Assembly: GCA_020846745.1 (NCBI GenBank)
Contig: JADLDI010000041.1
Coordinates: forward strand, 1 to 45,647
Source of the DNA: Bryobacterales bacterium
GTDB taxonomy: Bacteria; Acidobacteriota; Terriglobia; Bryobacterales; Bryobacteraceae
Length of the DNA stretch: 45,647 bases
Direction of reading: 5' to 3'
Shown here: one piece after another, positions 31,811-39,408 of the stretch
Numbering within the stretch: position 1 is the stretch's first letter
Layout of the letters: every line of letters begins with the position of its first letter
Program-made: the position numbers and the translations under genes
The notes under the pieces: generated by a model
Databases searched by the model: none
The model's input: the letters and a program-made list of their open reading frames with translations, nothing else
Told to the model about the DNA's origin: nothing

Positions 31811-33079
31811 CTAAGGCTGTTGCTGCTGCGTTACCGTCGTATTCCCGCCCATCCGAGCCTCTATGTCCGACAACTGCTTCTTCACCTTATCGGCATCCGG
31901 AGCCTGTGGCGAAAACTGCAAGTATCCTTTGATGTGCTCAGCCGCCCCCGTAAAGTCGTTCTTATTCGCGAGCAAAATACCCAGCAGATACTGTGCACGC
32001 GGCATGCGGTGCAGCGTGTCGAGCTTCACGGCTTCCCGCGCGCTCTTCTCCGCCGCGTCCCATTTCTGCAGGTTGTAGTTCGCCACTGAGTTATAGAAGA
32101 ACGCCTGTGGAAACTGCACCGGATTCAGCCGGATCACACGGTCGGTCGTGTCCGCCACGTCCTGCCACTTCTGTTCATTGGCCGCAATCAACGCCATATT
32201 CAAGTACGGATTGATGTACTTGCTATCGGCGGCGATCGCTTCGCCAAAGGCTTTCTTCGCGTCATCGTTCCGGCCTGCCTGCGCATGAATCTCGCCGAGC
32301 GTCTGCCATGCCACCGCGTATTTCGGATAAACGGCTACGGCCTTCTCGAGTTCCTTCTGCGCCTCGGGCAGCTTCTTCTTCTTCAGGTTTTCCTGAGCCT
32401 TCTCGTATGCCTTCTTGGCGTCCTTCGGTGCGGCCAGTGTCGTGAAGCTGATCGCCTTGCCTTCCACGCCTGCGATCGACCGCAACACGATCGTGCCGAC
32501 ATCCGGGTTGTCCATAATGCGCCGGCCGCTCAGGTTCACGATGTCCGACCGGTAACCCGCCAGGTCCGCGCGCAATTCGCACCCCATCAAGTCCCGCTCC
32601 GAGATACCGCGCATCCCTCCCGTGTTCGTGCCCATCCCTCCCATGCGGCCGCGGCTGTTCATCGGATCGGTGCTGAACGGATCGTTGCCTGCCGAACTGA
32701 CGCTCGCATCCGCGAACATCGCGCTGTTTTGTCCCAGTTGAATGCTGAACCGCCCTTTCGAGTCTGTGTACCCCTCCGGCCGTGGCTGGCCGTTACATAT
32801 CCGTTCAATCTTCACCGGTTCAGGCGGAGCCGCACCATCCTCCATCACAACTTTCCCGCTTAGAAATACCGGCCGCTGTATGTCGGGAAATTGCTGTTGC
32901 TGTTGCCGCGGATCGTATGTTGGTGTGGTTGGCGTTGGATTCCTGCCCGGGATCGAAGTGCCTGGCGAGGGAGTGTTCGTTCCTGTGGATGGTGCGGATG
33001 GGGCCGGCGCCGGCGCCTGTTGCTGCTGTGCGGAAACCAACCCCAGACCCAGCACGATGCTCAATACGGCAAATCGCAT
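31811..33079 (-). CDS. secreted TPR protein with Gln/Pro-rich N-terminus
   Basis: 422 residues. A signal peptide (RFAVLSIVLGLGLVSAQ) precedes a Gln/Pro/Thr-rich stretch. A carboxypeptidase-regulatory-like beta domain follows (about 75-200; PVFLSGKVVMEDG, YTDSKGRFSIQLG), then at least four TPR units (about 230-400; AWQTLGEIHAQAGRNDDAKKAF is typical). Such proteins are frequent in acidobacteria and likely periplasmic scaffolds. The ATG at 33079 has a strong GGAGGTGAG 4 nt upstream, so the longer in-frame start at 33124 is rejected. It is divergent from the lipoprotein gene. Confidence 0.85.
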   Translation of the reverse strand: MRFAVLSIVLGLGLVSAQQQQAPAPAPSAPSTGTNTPSPGTSIPGRNPTPTTPTYDPRQQQQQFPDIQRPVFLSGKVVMEDGAAPPEPVKIERICNGQPRPEGYTDSKGRFSIQLGQNSAMFADASVSSAGNDPFSTDPMNSRGRMGGMGTNTGGMRGISERDLMGCELRADLAGYRSDIVNLSGRRIMDNPDVGTIVLRSIAGVEGKAISFTTLAAPKDAKKAYEKAQENLKKKKLPEAQKELEKAVAVYPKYAVAWQTLGEIHAQAGRNDDAKKAFGEAIAADSKYINPYLNMALIAANEQKWQDVADTTDRVIRLNPVQFPQAFFYNSVANYNLQKWDAAEKSAREAVKLDTLHRMPRAQYLLGILLANKNDFTGAAEHIKGYLQFSPQAPDADKVKKQLSDIEARMGGNTTVTQQQQP

Positions 33080-33156
33080 TTTTCTCACCTCCGGCGGTAG
33101 TTCCGCCGATTCAGTTGACCTCATTGTAAGCCAACAGGCAGCTACTCGGGAGCAAG

Positions 33157-33180
33157 ATACAATTTAAGAGGAGATTGTAT
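33157..33180 (+). promoter_or_regulatory. dyad spanning -10 box and ribosome site of lipoprotein gene
   Basis: ATACAAT (33157-33163) and ATTGTAT (33174-33180) are perfect 7-bp inverted arms around a 10-nt spacer. TACAAT can serve as the -10 box and GAGGAGA (33168-33174) as the ribosome site 8 nt before ATG 33183. Because the left arm is the promoter itself, an operator is more likely than an RNA hairpin. Confidence 0.45.
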
Positions 33181-33182
33181 TT

Positions 33183-33803
33183 ATGAATCGCGCACTCGTC
33201 CTGCTGTTTTCCGGACTCCTTGTTCTTGGCTCCTGTTCCTCTTCAAGTACCCCGAAAACTGCTGAAAAGAAAGCAAAGAAGGAAGAAAAGGCGGAACCCG
33301 TGGCCGCCATGAAGGCCTACTACCGCATCTATCAGTCCGCACGCACCTGGGCCGCTGACGTCGAAGGCCTCAAAATGGAGAGCATCACGCTCAATTCCAT
33401 GCCGGGTAAGGAAGGCTTATACCCCGCGTGGCGTTTGACGCTGGTCTCCCAATCAAAGCGCGGCGCGAAGAGCTACACCTATTCCGTCGTCGCGGCGGAA
33501 GGCCTTTATAAAGATGTGTTTGCGGGCCATGACGAAGCCTATGCAGGACCTCGCGGCCAGACGGCGCCCTTCCCGATTCAGGCCCTCAAAATCGACTCCG
33601 ACGCCGCCTATCAGACCGCTGTTAAGAAGAGCGCGGACTACCTCAAGAAGAACCCCGACCTCCCCGTCCACATGGTACTTGAGAAGACCAAAGAATTCGG
33701 TAATCCGGTCTGGCGCGTCTATTGGGGTACAACAATTAACACAAGTAACTATTCCATCCTCGTCGACGCCTCCACCGGCGATTACATCCGCACGATGCAC
33801 TAA
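33183..33803 (+). CDS. putative lipoprotein with PepSY-like repeats
   Basis: 206 residues. Lipobox LVLGSC (Cys18) follows a hydrophobic leader, with a Lys/Glu/Ala-rich tether (about 24-40) after it. The folded part has two similar halves, the second ending VWRVYWGTTINTSNYSILVDASTGDYIRTMH. This resembles PepSY-type domains (WRVYW then VDASTGD), so it is probably a membrane-anchored envelope protein. Function unknown. Its TAA overlaps the TAG of the convergent NTF2-like gene. Confidence 0.8.
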   Translation: MNRALVLLFSGLLVLGSCSSSSTPKTAEKKAKKEEKAEPVAAMKAYYRIYQSARTWAADVEGLKMESITLNSMPGKEGLYPAWRLTLVSQSKRGAKSYTYSVVAAEGLYKDVFAGHDEAYAGPRGQTAPFPIQALKIDSDAAYQTAVKKSADYLKKNPDLPVHMVLEKTKEFGNPVWRVYWGTTINTSNYSILVDASTGDYIRTMH

Positions 33804-34228
33804 TTCGGCAGCCGCAGCGACTGGTGCTCCAACAGCTGCCACGTGCCCTTGTTGTACTTAAACACGTGGATCCACTTCAGGTGCGCCCCGCCCGCCTTGC
33901 CGCCCATCACGGTTTCGATCTTCGCGATGGCGCGGATCACCGCGATATCGCCATAAATCCTCGGCTCCATAATCTTCTCGTGCGTGATCTTGGTGTACTT
34001 GCGGACGCCGTTTGACATGTTCTCGATGAACATCTTCTTGGTGTCGTCGTCGCCGGTCGAATGCGTGTACTGCAGATCGTCGGCCAGCACCTTCTGTAAT
34101 GCCGCCGGGTCCGCCTTCACGGTGGCCTCGGCCCATGCCTTCTCCGCCGCCTTCACATCCTCAGCCGTTTTGCCCGCTCCGAAGAGAAACATCGCGGATA
34201 CTAGCGTAAGTCCAAACAACTTGTTCAT
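33800..34228 (-). CDS. secreted NTF2-like (SnoaL/DUF4440) protein
   Basis: 142 residues. A signal peptide (KLFGLTLVSAMFLFGAG) is followed by the DUF4440 pattern: AAEKAWAEATVKADPAALQKVLADDLQYTHSTG, then IYGDIAVIRAIAKIE and a C-terminal KWIHVFKYNKGTWQLLEHQSLRL. These cone-shaped folds bind small ligands or act as simple enzymes; the ligand is not known. The ATG overlaps the SagB-type gene stop by 4 nt (ATGA), so it is translated from the same mRNA. Confidence 0.88.
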   Translation of the reverse strand: MNKLFGLTLVSAMFLFGAGKTAEDVKAAEKAWAEATVKADPAALQKVLADDLQYTHSTGDDDTKKMFIENMSNGVRKYTKITHEKIMEPRIYGDIAVIRAIAKIETVMGGKAGGAHLKWIHVFKYNKGTWQLLEHQSLRLPN

Positions 34229-35652
34229 TGTGCGTTCAGTCTCCTGTCCTTGACAGCATACCCGGAGGCGAAGTGATAAATCACCTGGCCTTCACCCGGC
34301 GCCAACTTCAGATAGTCGTGAACCGCGTCATCATAGAAGGCTCCAATGCCTGTCGACTGGAATCCCATCGCTTCCGCGGCCAGGTACAGACGCTGTCCGA
34401 TCGCCCCCGCCTCGAAGAATGCATACCGGTAACCACGGTCTCCCCACATGTAGGTTGCACGCTTCAGGTCCGCCACCATCGAAAATGTCACGCACGAATT
34501 CCCCGCCAATTGCTGCGATAAGCTCAACCCCGCCGCTGCCACGCGGTGGTCCCCCGGCTGTAGCAGCTCCACCGACCTCGCATCGCACCGGTACAACCCC
34601 CGCTCCAATCCATCCACGCGATGCACAAAAGAATGGAGCGTAATATACCGGTCCGCAAAGTCGGCATAGTGCGGTCGTAGCGCCACATCCACCAAACTCG
34701 AAAACTGCCCAAACGTAATCGTCCGCTCCCCTCCTTCAAAATCCAAAGCCGACCGCCTCCTCCGCACCCCCTCCGCAAACGAAACATCCGACGACACCTC
34801 CGGAGCCAATAAAATCGCCCCTCCCACCGTCCTTAAATCGGGGCCTGTCCCCGATATCAAGACGGTTTTCGTGGTTTTGTGGATTTCTTCGATGGCGATA
34901 TAGTCGACAATCTCGGCGGAGAGTGGATTCGGTGTACCCCTAAACCACTCTGGAGATAGCTCCATTCGTTCTAGCGGGGGACCGGTCAGCGTCGCGATCA
35001 GGAGCAGTTGCTCATCCTCGGGCAAGCGCAGTTCGCGATGCACCTGATCGTCCTCGAACTGTCCGGTTGCTTCTACCTGATACCCGCAGGCACGGGCGGC
35101 GACCGTCAGCGACTCCCAGGCATGACCCATGTCATGCAGACAGTAGCGGTAGGCGCGGTTCCGATATTTCCACGCCTCACGCCAGAAGATCGAAGTCAGG
35201 TAGAAGACTACCTCTCCGCGACCTTGGGTGTAGTCCCCTGTCGCGCGTAGTTCCAGTTCATGGCTCGACGGCCGATAGTGATACAGGGCATCGCGAGTAG
35301 CGATATGAAACTCGGTGGGGTGCAAGTTGCCTGATGACGGATTGACTCGCAGCGCATAGCGGTAGCCGGTTTGTGGAACGAATTTGGTCGCACTGATCGC
35401 GGCCGAATGAAACAGCAATTGCGAAACGAACGGCAGCAGGGAGTTCGTTTCGCAATTTTGCCCCTTTTCCTGCCGCAGCACGTCCAGCAGCCGCGCCCGG
35501 GGAGCCAGAGCGTCAGCCGGCAAATCGACCACGGGGACGCCTTCGTAATGCCGGAAAGGGTCCGGCATATTGGCCCAATCGAGGTAATGCGGAGAGGAAT
35601 GAAGGCGTTCTACCGAATGTTTCGTAAGATCGTGATATTCAAACCATTTCAT
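34225..35652 (-). CDS. SagB/ThcOx-type nitroreductase, tandem domains
   Basis: 475 residues. It begins MKWFEYHDLTKHSVERLHSS, the usual SagB-like N-terminus. Two nitroreductase-type FMN domains follow. The first has HSAAISATKFV and RVNPSSGNLHPTEFHIAT; the second has RRRSALDFEGGERTITFGQFSSLVD and AVGFQ-like MGFQSTGIGAF. SagB enzymes oxidise azolines in RiPP synthesis, but no YcaO or precursor gene is near, so another redox role is likely. Residues about 66-79 are encoded by a 41-bp hairpin (35417-35457). ATG 35652 is chosen over the in-frame start at 35706. Confidence 0.85.
   Translation of the reverse strand: MKWFEYHDLTKHSVERLHSSPHYLDWANMPDPFRHYEGVPVVDLPADALAPRARLLDVLRQEKGQNCETNSLLPFVSQLLFHSAAISATKFVPQTGYRYALRVNPSSGNLHPTEFHIATRDALYHYRPSSHELELRATGDYTQGRGEVVFYLTSIFWREAWKYRNRAYRYCLHDMGHAWESLTVAARACGYQVEATGQFEDDQVHRELRLPEDEQLLLIATLTGPPLERMELSPEWFRGTPNPLSAEIVDYIAIEEIHKTTKTVLISGTGPDLRTVGGAILLAPEVSSDVSFAEGVRRRRSALDFEGGERTITFGQFSSLVDVALRPHYADFADRYITLHSFVHRVDGLERGLYRCDARSVELLQPGDHRVAAAGLSLSQQLAGNSCVTFSMVADLKRATYMWGDRGYRYAFFEAGAIGQRLYLAAEAMGFQSTGIGAFYDDAVHDYLKLAPGEGQVIYHFASGYAVKDRRLNAQ
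35417..35457. repeat. perfect 15-bp inverted repeat inside sagB-type gene
   Basis: AATTGCGAAACGAAC (35417-35431) and GTTCGTTTCGCAATT (35443-35457) pair perfectly around 11 nt. Each arm contains one GCGAAACGAAC unit. The hairpin is translated in frame. Confidence 0.8.
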
Positions 35653-35671
35653 GCCACCACCGCCCATATAT

Positions 35672-35682
35672 GCGAAACGAAC
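35672..35682 (+). repeat. GCGAAACGAAC dispersed repeat
   Basis: Copy just upstream of the SagB-type start, continuing CCAATTCCC. The same continuation occurs in the degenerate copy near 43764-43783 (minus strand). Confidence 0.65.
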
Positions 35683-35766
35683 CCAATTCCCCCACCCACC
35701 TTCCATACCGGCCCGTCCCCATTACGTCAGGCATATCGTTCGCGCGACGAGAGTGCATGCGATGAG

Positions 35767-35772
35767 TATAGT
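35767..35772 (+). promoter_or_regulatory. TATAGT -10 box, leaderless start
   Basis: TATAGT, six bases GAAGGA, then ATG 35779. The expected transcription start falls on the A of the ATG. GAAGGA could look like a ribosome site but directly touches the ATG. Confidence 0.5.
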
Positions 35773-35778
35773 GAAGGA

Positions 35779-36732
35779 ATGCATCCGAAGACCTTCCTCT
35801 GTCTTGCAGCCGTCAGCGCCCTCGCCCTGTCCGCCGCTGATTTACGCCTCGGCATTATCGGGACCGACACATCCCATGTCATCGCATTTTCGAAAGTTCT
35901 GAACGACCCTTCGAGCGCCGACCACATTTCCGGCGCCAAAATCGTAGCGGCCTACAAAGGCGGCAGCCCGGACATCGACAGCTCAAAGAACCGCGTCGAT
36001 GGCTATGCGAAAGATCTCGCGGAGAAGTTCGGTGTTGAAATCGTGCCCGACATCAAGACGCTGGTAAGCAAGGTGGACGCCATCCTGCTCGAAAGCGTGG
36101 ACGGCCGTAAGCACCTGCCTCAGTTCAAGGAAATTGCTGCAACCGGAAAGAAGCTCAAAGTCTTCATCGACAAACCGCTTGCTGCCACCTTGGCCGATGC
36201 GCGCGAAATCGACCGCGTAGCCAAGCAGGCAGGCATTCAGTGGTTCAGCACTTCCAGCCTGCGCTGGAGCGAGATCGCTACCACCATGAAATCGCCCGCC
36301 GCCAAAACCGTGATGACCTGGGGACCCGGACCAGAAGAGAAGACCCACTACCTCGACCTCTCCTGGTACGCCATCCACCCCGTGGAAATGTTGTTCACGC
36401 TGATGGGCACCGGCTGCACCGAAGTGAGCCGTACCTCGTCAGCCGACGGCGATGTCGTTGTGGGCAAATGGAGCGACGGCCGCATCGGTATGGTGCGCAC
36501 CGGCAAGCCCTACAGCGACTATGGCGCCGTTGTGTTCGGCGGAAAGGTCACGGCCCAGAGCCACAATAAGATGAAGATGGGCTATACGCCGATGCTCGGT
36601 GAGATCATCAAGTTCTTCCAAGGCGGACCCGTGCCGGTGCCGAATGCGGAAACGCTCGAGATCTTCGCGTTCATGGATGCGGCCCAGAAGAGCAAGGAAC
36701 AGGGTGGCCGTCCCGTCAAATTAGCGAAGTAG
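35779..36732 (+). CDS. secreted Gfo/Idh/MocA-family oxidoreductase
   Basis: 317 residues. A signal peptide (KTFLCLAAVSALALSAA) precedes LRLGIIGTDTSHVIAFSKVL, a Rossmann start in which GTDTSH replaces the usual GxGxxG. KVDAILLESVDGRKHLPQ and the EKP-like FIDKPLA follow. The sugar-binding half includes HPVEMLFTLMG. Relatives use NAD(P) on sugars or inositols; export of such an enzyme is a recurring oddity in acidobacteria and planctomycetes. The altered nucleotide loop makes cofactor use uncertain. Starts upstream of 35779 are antisense shadow. Confidence 0.85.
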   Translation: MHPKTFLCLAAVSALALSAADLRLGIIGTDTSHVIAFSKVLNDPSSADHISGAKIVAAYKGGSPDIDSSKNRVDGYAKDLAEKFGVEIVPDIKTLVSKVDAILLESVDGRKHLPQFKEIAATGKKLKVFIDKPLAATLADAREIDRVAKQAGIQWFSTSSLRWSEIATTMKSPAAKTVMTWGPGPEEKTHYLDLSWYAIHPVEMLFTLMGTGCTEVSRTSSADGDVVVGKWSDGRIGMVRTGKPYSDYGAVVFGGKVTAQSHNKMKMGYTPMLGEIIKFFQGGPVPVPNAETLEIFAFMDAAQKSKEQGGRPVKLAK

Positions 36733-36749
36733 TTTGTTGGCCTGGTTGA

Positions 36750-36788
36750 CTGGCGCTTACTTGCGGCGATGACGCAGATAAGCGCCAG
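36750..36788. terminator. 10-bp inverted repeat at convergent gene ends
   Basis: CTGGCGCTTA (36750-36759) and TAAGCGCCAG (36779-36788) pair perfectly around 19 nt, and the right arm lies within the PEP-CTERM gene's last codons. It could act as a shared terminator or RNA-stability hairpin, though a U-tract is lacking. Confidence 0.45.
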
Positions 36789-37446
36789 CCGCCACCAAAC
36801 CAGCACCCGTCAGGAAAAACGTTCCGGGCTCTGGCGTCTGGGAATCGCGATAGCTCATATACATCGTATATGAGCCTACGCTGAAATCGTCCGGGTCGAC
36901 AGCCGCATAGCTCGTCGTAGGACCCTGCTCCACCAGACTTCCACCTTCCTGGTTATCGGGGCGGAACAGCGCCGTCAACGTGTAGTTAAATGGATCGAAC
37001 GGTTGGTTCAGCGCTTGCGACACCGCGACATAATAGGTTCCCGGCAACAGATTTACGACACCGATGAACGAGTGCAAATCGCTCGACGATCCGGGGTCGC
37101 CACCACTGTCGTCGTTATAAGCGACGATTCGCCCCGCGTCATCCAGCAGCGCCAGATACGTATCGAATGTCGTCGGGTCGTCTACGTCTATGATGAAGTC
37201 CACCTTAGTGCTGAAATCGAGACGGAAGAAGTCTACATCCGACCCGTCGCCATTGCCCGTCACCGTTACCGTCGGACCGAAATCAAACGAGTCGGCAGGC
37301 TGGGGTAACGAGAACTGCAGAATGGCAATCGACTGGGCCGTACCGAGCGTTGCGCCGGCGTCGCCAATCTCCGCAATTGTGCCTGCCATCAAAGGGCAGC
37401 CGATCGCGGCCAAGGCGATGCAGACTGAGACAATTCTCATCAACAT
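36757..37446 (-). CDS. PEP-CTERM sorted secreted protein with PPC-like domain
   Basis: 229 residues. Signal peptide MLMRIVSVCIALAAIGCPLMA. The body has a PPC-like fold (DFFRLDFSTKVDFIIDV, YLALLDDAGRIVAYNDDSGG, LLPGTYYVAVSQ). The C-terminus TPEPGTFFLTGAGLVAAG then AYLRHRRK is a PEP-CTERM signal: PEP, hydrophobic helix, Arg cluster. Such proteins are processed by an exosortase at the membrane and often accompany exopolysaccharide; no exosortase gene is in the window. ATG 37446 has GGAG 7 nt upstream. Confidence 0.9.
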   Translation of the reverse strand: MLMRIVSVCIALAAIGCPLMAGTIAEIGDAGATLGTAQSIAILQFSLPQPADSFDFGPTVTVTGNGDGSDVDFFRLDFSTKVDFIIDVDDPTTFDTYLALLDDAGRIVAYNDDSGGDPGSSSDLHSFIGVVNLLPGTYYVAVSQALNQPFDPFNYTLTALFRPDNQEGGSLVEQGPTTSYAAVDPDDFSVGSYTMYMSYRDSQTPEPGTFFLTGAGLVAAGAYLRHRRK

Positions 37447-37606
37447 AGGAACACTCCAAAACCTCGGACGGCTCCAGCCGTTCCGGTGCAAAGCCAGAGT
37501 AACATTCACATCGCCGAATCTCGACAAATCGGGACTCATAGTACTGGTCAATTTTGTACTAGGCCTGTTGGAACCCCCGCCTGACTTGTGGTACCGATGG
37601 AGGTAG

Positions 37607-38209
37607 ATGCACCCCCGGCGGCTGGCGGCGTTCCTTCTTGGCGTGTGGCTTAGTTGCTCAGTTTTCATGGGCTGGGTTGCTACAAATAACCTCACCTCGG
37701 TTCCCGATATCGTGCACTACCCTGGCGCGCGCATGGAGGCTGAGGTAAAGCAACTGGGAGCGCAGCGAACCGAACTGTTACTCCGCTTTCATGCAGCCGA
37801 GTTGAACCGGTTCTATTTCCGCTGGTGGGAACGTCTTCAGGTGCCGCTCGGCATCGCCCTCTCAGCGCTCCTGTTGTTCTCGACCAACGGCAACCGTCTC
37901 ATCATGACACTGGCCACCGGAATGGTCGCCATGGTGATCGCTCAGCACCTGGTGCTCAGTCCGCAGATCCTCGAAATGGGCCGGTCGCTGGACTTCATTC
38001 CCCCCGGCGAGATCACAAAAGAACGCACGGCCTTTCGCACGTATCACGGGTACTATTCAACGCTCGAAGTGCTGAAATTGGGAATGGGCCTCGCGCTGGC
38101 CGTGCGGCTAATGTACTCGTCGAAGGAGCGCGCACGGCGGTCGCGGCCGGCTCGAAAGCCTGCGGAGTCTTCGGTCGCCGGCAGCGCGGGTTACGTCAGC
38201 TCCACATGA
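37607..38209 (+). CDS. multi-pass membrane protein, DUF4149-like
   Basis: 200 residues with about four membrane helices: LAAFLLGVWLSCSVFMGWVA, a middle LGIALSALLLFS, LIMTLATGMVAMVIAQHLVL, and VLKLGMGLALAVRLMY. The pattern and size resemble DUF4149/TMEM205-type proteins, though this is not firmly recognised. The C-terminal tail is basic. GGAGG lies 3-7 nt before ATG 37607. The 3' end overlaps the convergent BMC pentamer gene by 19 nt. Confidence 0.7.
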   Translation: MHPRRLAAFLLGVWLSCSVFMGWVATNNLTSVPDIVHYPGARMEAEVKQLGAQRTELLLRFHAAELNRFYFRWWERLQVPLGIALSALLLFSTNGNRLIMTLATGMVAMVIAQHLVLSPQILEMGRSLDFIPPGEITKERTAFRTYHGYYSTLEVLKLGMGLALAVRLMYSSKERARRSRPARKPAESSVAGSAGYVSST

Positions 38210-38460
38210 TCGATCACGCCGATGACGGCCATATCGATGGGGGTGTTCGGCCGGCCCACCGCAGTCATGGCTGAAAAGCCTTCCGTTACCAGCAATACCC
38301 TGTCACCGATGCCAGCATCCACCGCGTCCAGCGCCACCACGGCATCGCCCCGCTCGCTTCCGTCCAGGTTCAGCGGTTGCACCAGGAGCGCCTTTCGCCC
38401 GTGATGCGATTCGACTTTCTGTGTCGCGACCACTTCTCCGATTACCCTGGCGATCAGCAT
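38191..38460 (-). CDS. BMC pentameric vertex protein (EutN/CcmL), copy 3
   Basis: 89 residues: MLIARVIGEVVATQKVESHHGRKALLVQPL, then DAVVALDAVDAGIGDRVLLVTEG and a C-terminal DMAVIGVIDHVEL. This is the EutN/CcmL fold that caps vertices of microcompartment shells. It is last in the operon and 7 nt after the second copy. Three pentamers with distinct sequences suggest they fill different vertices or allow mixed shells. Confidence 0.95.
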   Translation of the reverse strand: MLIARVIGEVVATQKVESHHGRKALLVQPLNLDGSERGDAVVALDAVDAGIGDRVLLVTEGFSAMTAVGRPNTPIDMAVIGVIDHVELT

Positions 38461-38467
38461 TCGGCCG

Positions 38468-38752
38468 TTACTCCGTCCGTTTGTTCCGGTCCACGTGCAA
38501 CTCGTCGACGATCGCGACTACGGTATTGTCGGTCGGCACCTCTGTCGGGAGAAACGGGAAACTCGACTCTTTTCCGCGGCACCAGTAGATGATTTCCCCC
38601 GCGCCTGCGCCGACAGCGTCGGTGCAGATGAGCGGCTTACCCGTGTTGTTCAGTTCCGGAGTGACCGGCTGGATCACGAGCAGGCGTTGAGCCTGAAGAT
38701 TCGAATCCTTAACGGTTGACCAGACACGCCCGATGACGCGGCCCAGTTGCAT
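38468..38752 (-). CDS. BMC pentameric vertex protein (EutN/CcmL), copy 2
   Basis: 94 residues starting MQLGRVIGRVWSTVKDSNLQAQRLLVIQPV, with a longer middle loop (TPELNNTGKPLICTDAVGAGAGEIIYWCRGKESSFPF) and C-terminal NTVVAIVDELHVD. The Trp-Cys pair (IIYWCRGKE) is typical of one CcmL/EutN subclass. ATG 38752 is only 4 nt after the stop of copy 1. A longer in-frame ORF upstream is shadow. Confidence 0.93.
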   Translation of the reverse strand: MQLGRVIGRVWSTVKDSNLQAQRLLVIQPVTPELNNTGKPLICTDAVGAGAGEIIYWCRGKESSFPFLPTEVPTDNTVVAIVDELHVDRNKRTE

Positions 38753-38756
38753 GGGC

Positions 38757-39029
38757 TTACCGCTGGTCCAATGAAACGCTGTCGACAATGCCGATGATCG
38801 TCGTGTCCACCGGCGTATCTTTGCAGCCGTCCGCCATGCGCGCCGACGATCCGGAAACAGCAATCACCAGTTCCCGGTTGCCCGCGGACACGGTATCGAC
38901 GGCGACAACATAGTTGCCTTCCGGCTTACCCTCGGGGTTGACAGGTTGGAGTATAAGGAGTTTCTTGCCTTCCAGGCGCGGGTCCTTGCGGGTGGCGACT
39001 ACGTTACCGACGACGCGCGCAAGAATCAT
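38757..39029 (-). CDS. BMC pentameric vertex protein (EutN/CcmL), copy 1
   Basis: 90 residues: MILARVVGNVVATRKDPRLEGKKLLILQPVNPEG, then NYVVAVDTVSAGNRELVIAVSGSSAR and a C-terminal DTTIIGIVDSVSL. It is the most canonical of the three vertex proteins and begins 3 nt after the BMC hexamer stop. Confidence 0.95.
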   Translation of the reverse strand: MILARVVGNVVATRKDPRLEGKKLLILQPVNPEGKPEGNYVVAVDTVSAGNRELVIAVSGSSARMADGCKDTPVDTTIIGIVDSVSLDQR

Positions 39030-39032
39030 GTA

Positions 39033-39323
39033 CTACTTGCCGGTCTGGACTTTGCCGATCGGCAAAACGTCCTCAAGGCTCGGGTGCGGGCGCGGAATCA
39101 CGTGAACCGCGATCAGTTCGCCTACCCGGCGGGCGGCGGCGGCCCCGGCATCGGTTGCGGCGCGAACCGCGGCGACATCGCCACGAACCAGCGCCGTCAC
39201 GTAGCCCGAACCGATCTTCTCCCAGCCCACCACGTTCACCTTGGCGGCCTTCACCATCGCATCAGCGGCCTCGATCATGGCGACCAAGCCGCGCGTTTCA
39301 ATCATTCCAAGTGCTTCGCCCAT
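39033..39323 (-). CDS. BMC hexameric shell protein (BMC-H)
   Basis: 96 residues: [60 protein letters not shown] and so on, the EutM/PduA type. The pore loop is KIGSG (36-40), as in PduA. It builds shell facets. A single hexamer gene with three pentamer genes is a minimal shell set. No aldehyde dehydrogenase, PduL or other cargo enzyme lies next to it. The radical SAM gene ends 85 nt upstream on the same strand. Confidence 0.96.
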   Translation of the reverse strand: MGEALGMIETRGLVAMIEAADAMVKAAKVNVVGWEKIGSGYVTALVRGDVAAVRAATDAGAAAARRVGELIAVHVIPRPHPSLEDVLPIGKVQTGK

Positions 39324-39408
39324 TTGTTTTAAGAAGGCGCCGCCTCACCGGGGGTGGAGAAGCGGCATCCATACGAGGTTAGCAAAAACCGGAAGCCGGG
39401 TGGAGAGC

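Noticed and set aside
34225..35652. RiPP azoline biosynthesis cluster around the SagB-type gene
   Set aside because: No YcaO, precursor peptide or transporter is nearby; only an NTF2-like gene is coupled.
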